Shown one piece after another: positions 6,829 to 7,549 of a DNA stretch of 7,549 nucleotides. Position 1 is the first letter of the stretch. Each line of letters starts with the position of its first letter. Made by a program: the position numbers and the translations under genes. This stretch comes from a bacterium (GTDB lineage Bacteria > JAUVQV01 > DATDCY01). Location of the stretch: NCBI GenBank assembly GCA_036524115.1, contig DATDCY010000230.1, positions 1-7,549 on the forward strand, in the 5' to 3' direction. Below the pieces are notes generated by a model that saw only the letters and a list, made by a program, of their open reading frames with translations, searched no databases and had not been told where the DNA came from.

Positions 6829-7448
6829 TGATAATGACCGAGAAGAACGTAAAGGACGAGGCGCAGCGCTGGGAGACGCAGGAGACCGGTTGGGCGCCCG
6901 GCGGCCTGCCGGTGCGCCGCGGCGGCTTTCTCCTCACGCAGGTGGACCGCGTGCTGTCGTGGGCGCGGGCCAACTCCCTCTGGCCGCTGACGTTCGGCAC
7001 CTCCTGCTGCGCGATCGAGATGATGTCGACCGGCGCTTCACGCCACGACTGGTCGCGTTTCGGGTTCGAGGTTGCGCGCGCCACGCCCCGACAGGCGGAC
7101 ATGATTGTGGTTGCGGGCACGATCACGTTCAAGATGGCGACCCGCCTGCGGCTGCTCTACGCGCAGATGCCGGAGCCGAAGTGGGTCCTCGCCATGGGCG
7201 CGTGCGCCACCAGCGGCGGGCCCTTCTTCTACGAGAGTTACTCGGTCGTCAAGGGCGTGGACAAGGTGCTACCGGTGGACGTCTACCTGCCGGGGTGCCC
7301 GCCGCGCCCCGAGGCGCTGCTGCACGCCCTCATGAAGCTCCAGGAGCAGATCAAGCGCGAGGGCGGGGCGCGGCCGCCGCGGCCGCTGCCGCCGTTCCTC
7401 TTCTCGCACTGCCCCGTGGACCCGGAAAAGGACTTCAACCCGTCATGA
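6828..7448 (+). CDS. nuoB: NADH-quinone oxidoreductase subunit B
   Basis: The peripheral-arm subunit that carries the N2 [4Fe-4S] cluster, the last electron carrier before quinone. Numbered from ATG 6828 it has 206 aa. The cluster ligands are visible: tandem C60-C61 in [12 protein letters not shown]126 in [10 protein letters not shown] and C157 in [12 protein letters not shown]. Other family landmarks are [26 protein letters not shown] and [16 protein letters not shown]. The family KMAP motif reads KMAT here. Two in-frame starts are possible. ATG 6828 overlaps the nuoA stop by one base, while ATG 6834 has a better-placed GGTGAT. The choice changes only two residues. The [19 protein letters not shown] segment resembles the FGTSCCAIE-type NuoB of Bacteroidetes and many deltaproteobacteria, by eye only. 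It overlaps nuoC by ATGA. Confidence 0.97.
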   Translation: MIMTEKNVKDEAQRWETQETGWAPGGLPVRRGGFLLTQVDRVLSWARANSLWPLTFGTSCCAIEMMSTGASRHDWSRFGFEVARATPRQADMIVVAGTITFKMATRLRLLYAQMPEPKWVLAMGACATSGGPFFYESYSVVKGVDKVLPVDVYLPGCPPRPEALLHALMKLQEQIKREGGARPPRPLPPFLFSHCPVDPEKDFNPS

Positions 7449-7549
7449 GCGACGAGACCGCGCCCAAGCCGGCCGCCCCCGCGGCCCAGGCCCCCGCTGC
7501 GGCGGCACCCGCCGCGGCTCCAGTTCCGCCCCCGCCGCCGCCACCCGAT
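7445..7549 (+). CDS. nuoC: start of nuoC (or fused nuoCD), N-terminal fragment only
   Basis: ATG 7445 overlaps the nuoB stop as ATGA and the frame stays open for 35 codons to the window end. The visible part, [20 protein letters not shown] and onward, is almost entirely alanine and proline and ends in a run of seven prolines followed by aspartate. No part of the NuoC domain is yet visible, so the identity rests on gene order (nuoA-nuoB-nuoC) and the coupled overlap. A low-complexity Ala/Pro extension is unusual before NuoC. It may be a flexible linker ahead of the folded domain, or an unrelated inserted gene may begin here. Confidence 0.65.
   Translation, partial: MSDETAPKPAAPAAQAPAAAAPAAAPVPPPPPPPD

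Overview
This is a very GC-rich bacterial chromosomal window, roughly 70% by eye. The nuo genes mark a respiring bacterium with complex I. A DUF3786 gene, a DUF2520 gene, and a transporter-linked kinase with a sigma-54 regulator together suggest the broad Desulfobacterota/Desulfuromonadia (former deltaproteobacteria) neighbourhood. That placement is an inference from gene content; the window has no rRNA or other taxonomic marker. I see no mobile element, CRISPR array or RNA gene.

Left part (1-1597): two divergent genes share a 69-bp gap. On the minus strand is a nearly complete Rossmann-fold DUF2520 oxidoreductase-like protein that runs off the left edge. On the plus strand is a complete DUF3786 protein. 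The plus gene has a -10-like box placed so that its mRNA would begin at or next to the ATG. A convergent intergenic stretch (1598-1794) with only weak hairpins separates it from the next operon.

Centre (1795-6278, minus strand): a compact three-gene signalling operon. Transcribed leftward, it begins with a 58-codon membrane microprotein, which is easily missed. Nine bases later comes a GTG-started 983-aa kinase with a sodium/solute-symporter (SLC5) domain, a STAC-like linker, a PAS domain and a histidine kinase core. An ATGA overlap then leads into a 449-aa NtrC-type sigma-54 response regulator. The arrangement matches the CbrAB/CrbSR class of transporter-sensor systems. Such systems probably couple binding or uptake of a small organic solute to RpoN-dependent control of carbon or nitrogen use. 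The ligand cannot be read from sequence.

Right part (6279-7549): a roughly 200-bp divergent regulatory region, distinctly more AT-rich than its surroundings, then the start of a complex I operon: nuoA, nuoB and the first 35 codons of nuoC (or a nuoCD fusion). The genes are joined by one-base and four-base overlaps. The regulatory region carries a CRP-like palindrome just upstream of a candidate nuo promoter, and an opposing TTGACA promoter for the signalling operon. The system worth most attention is the microprotein/transporter-kinase/sigma-54 regulator operon, divergent from complex I.
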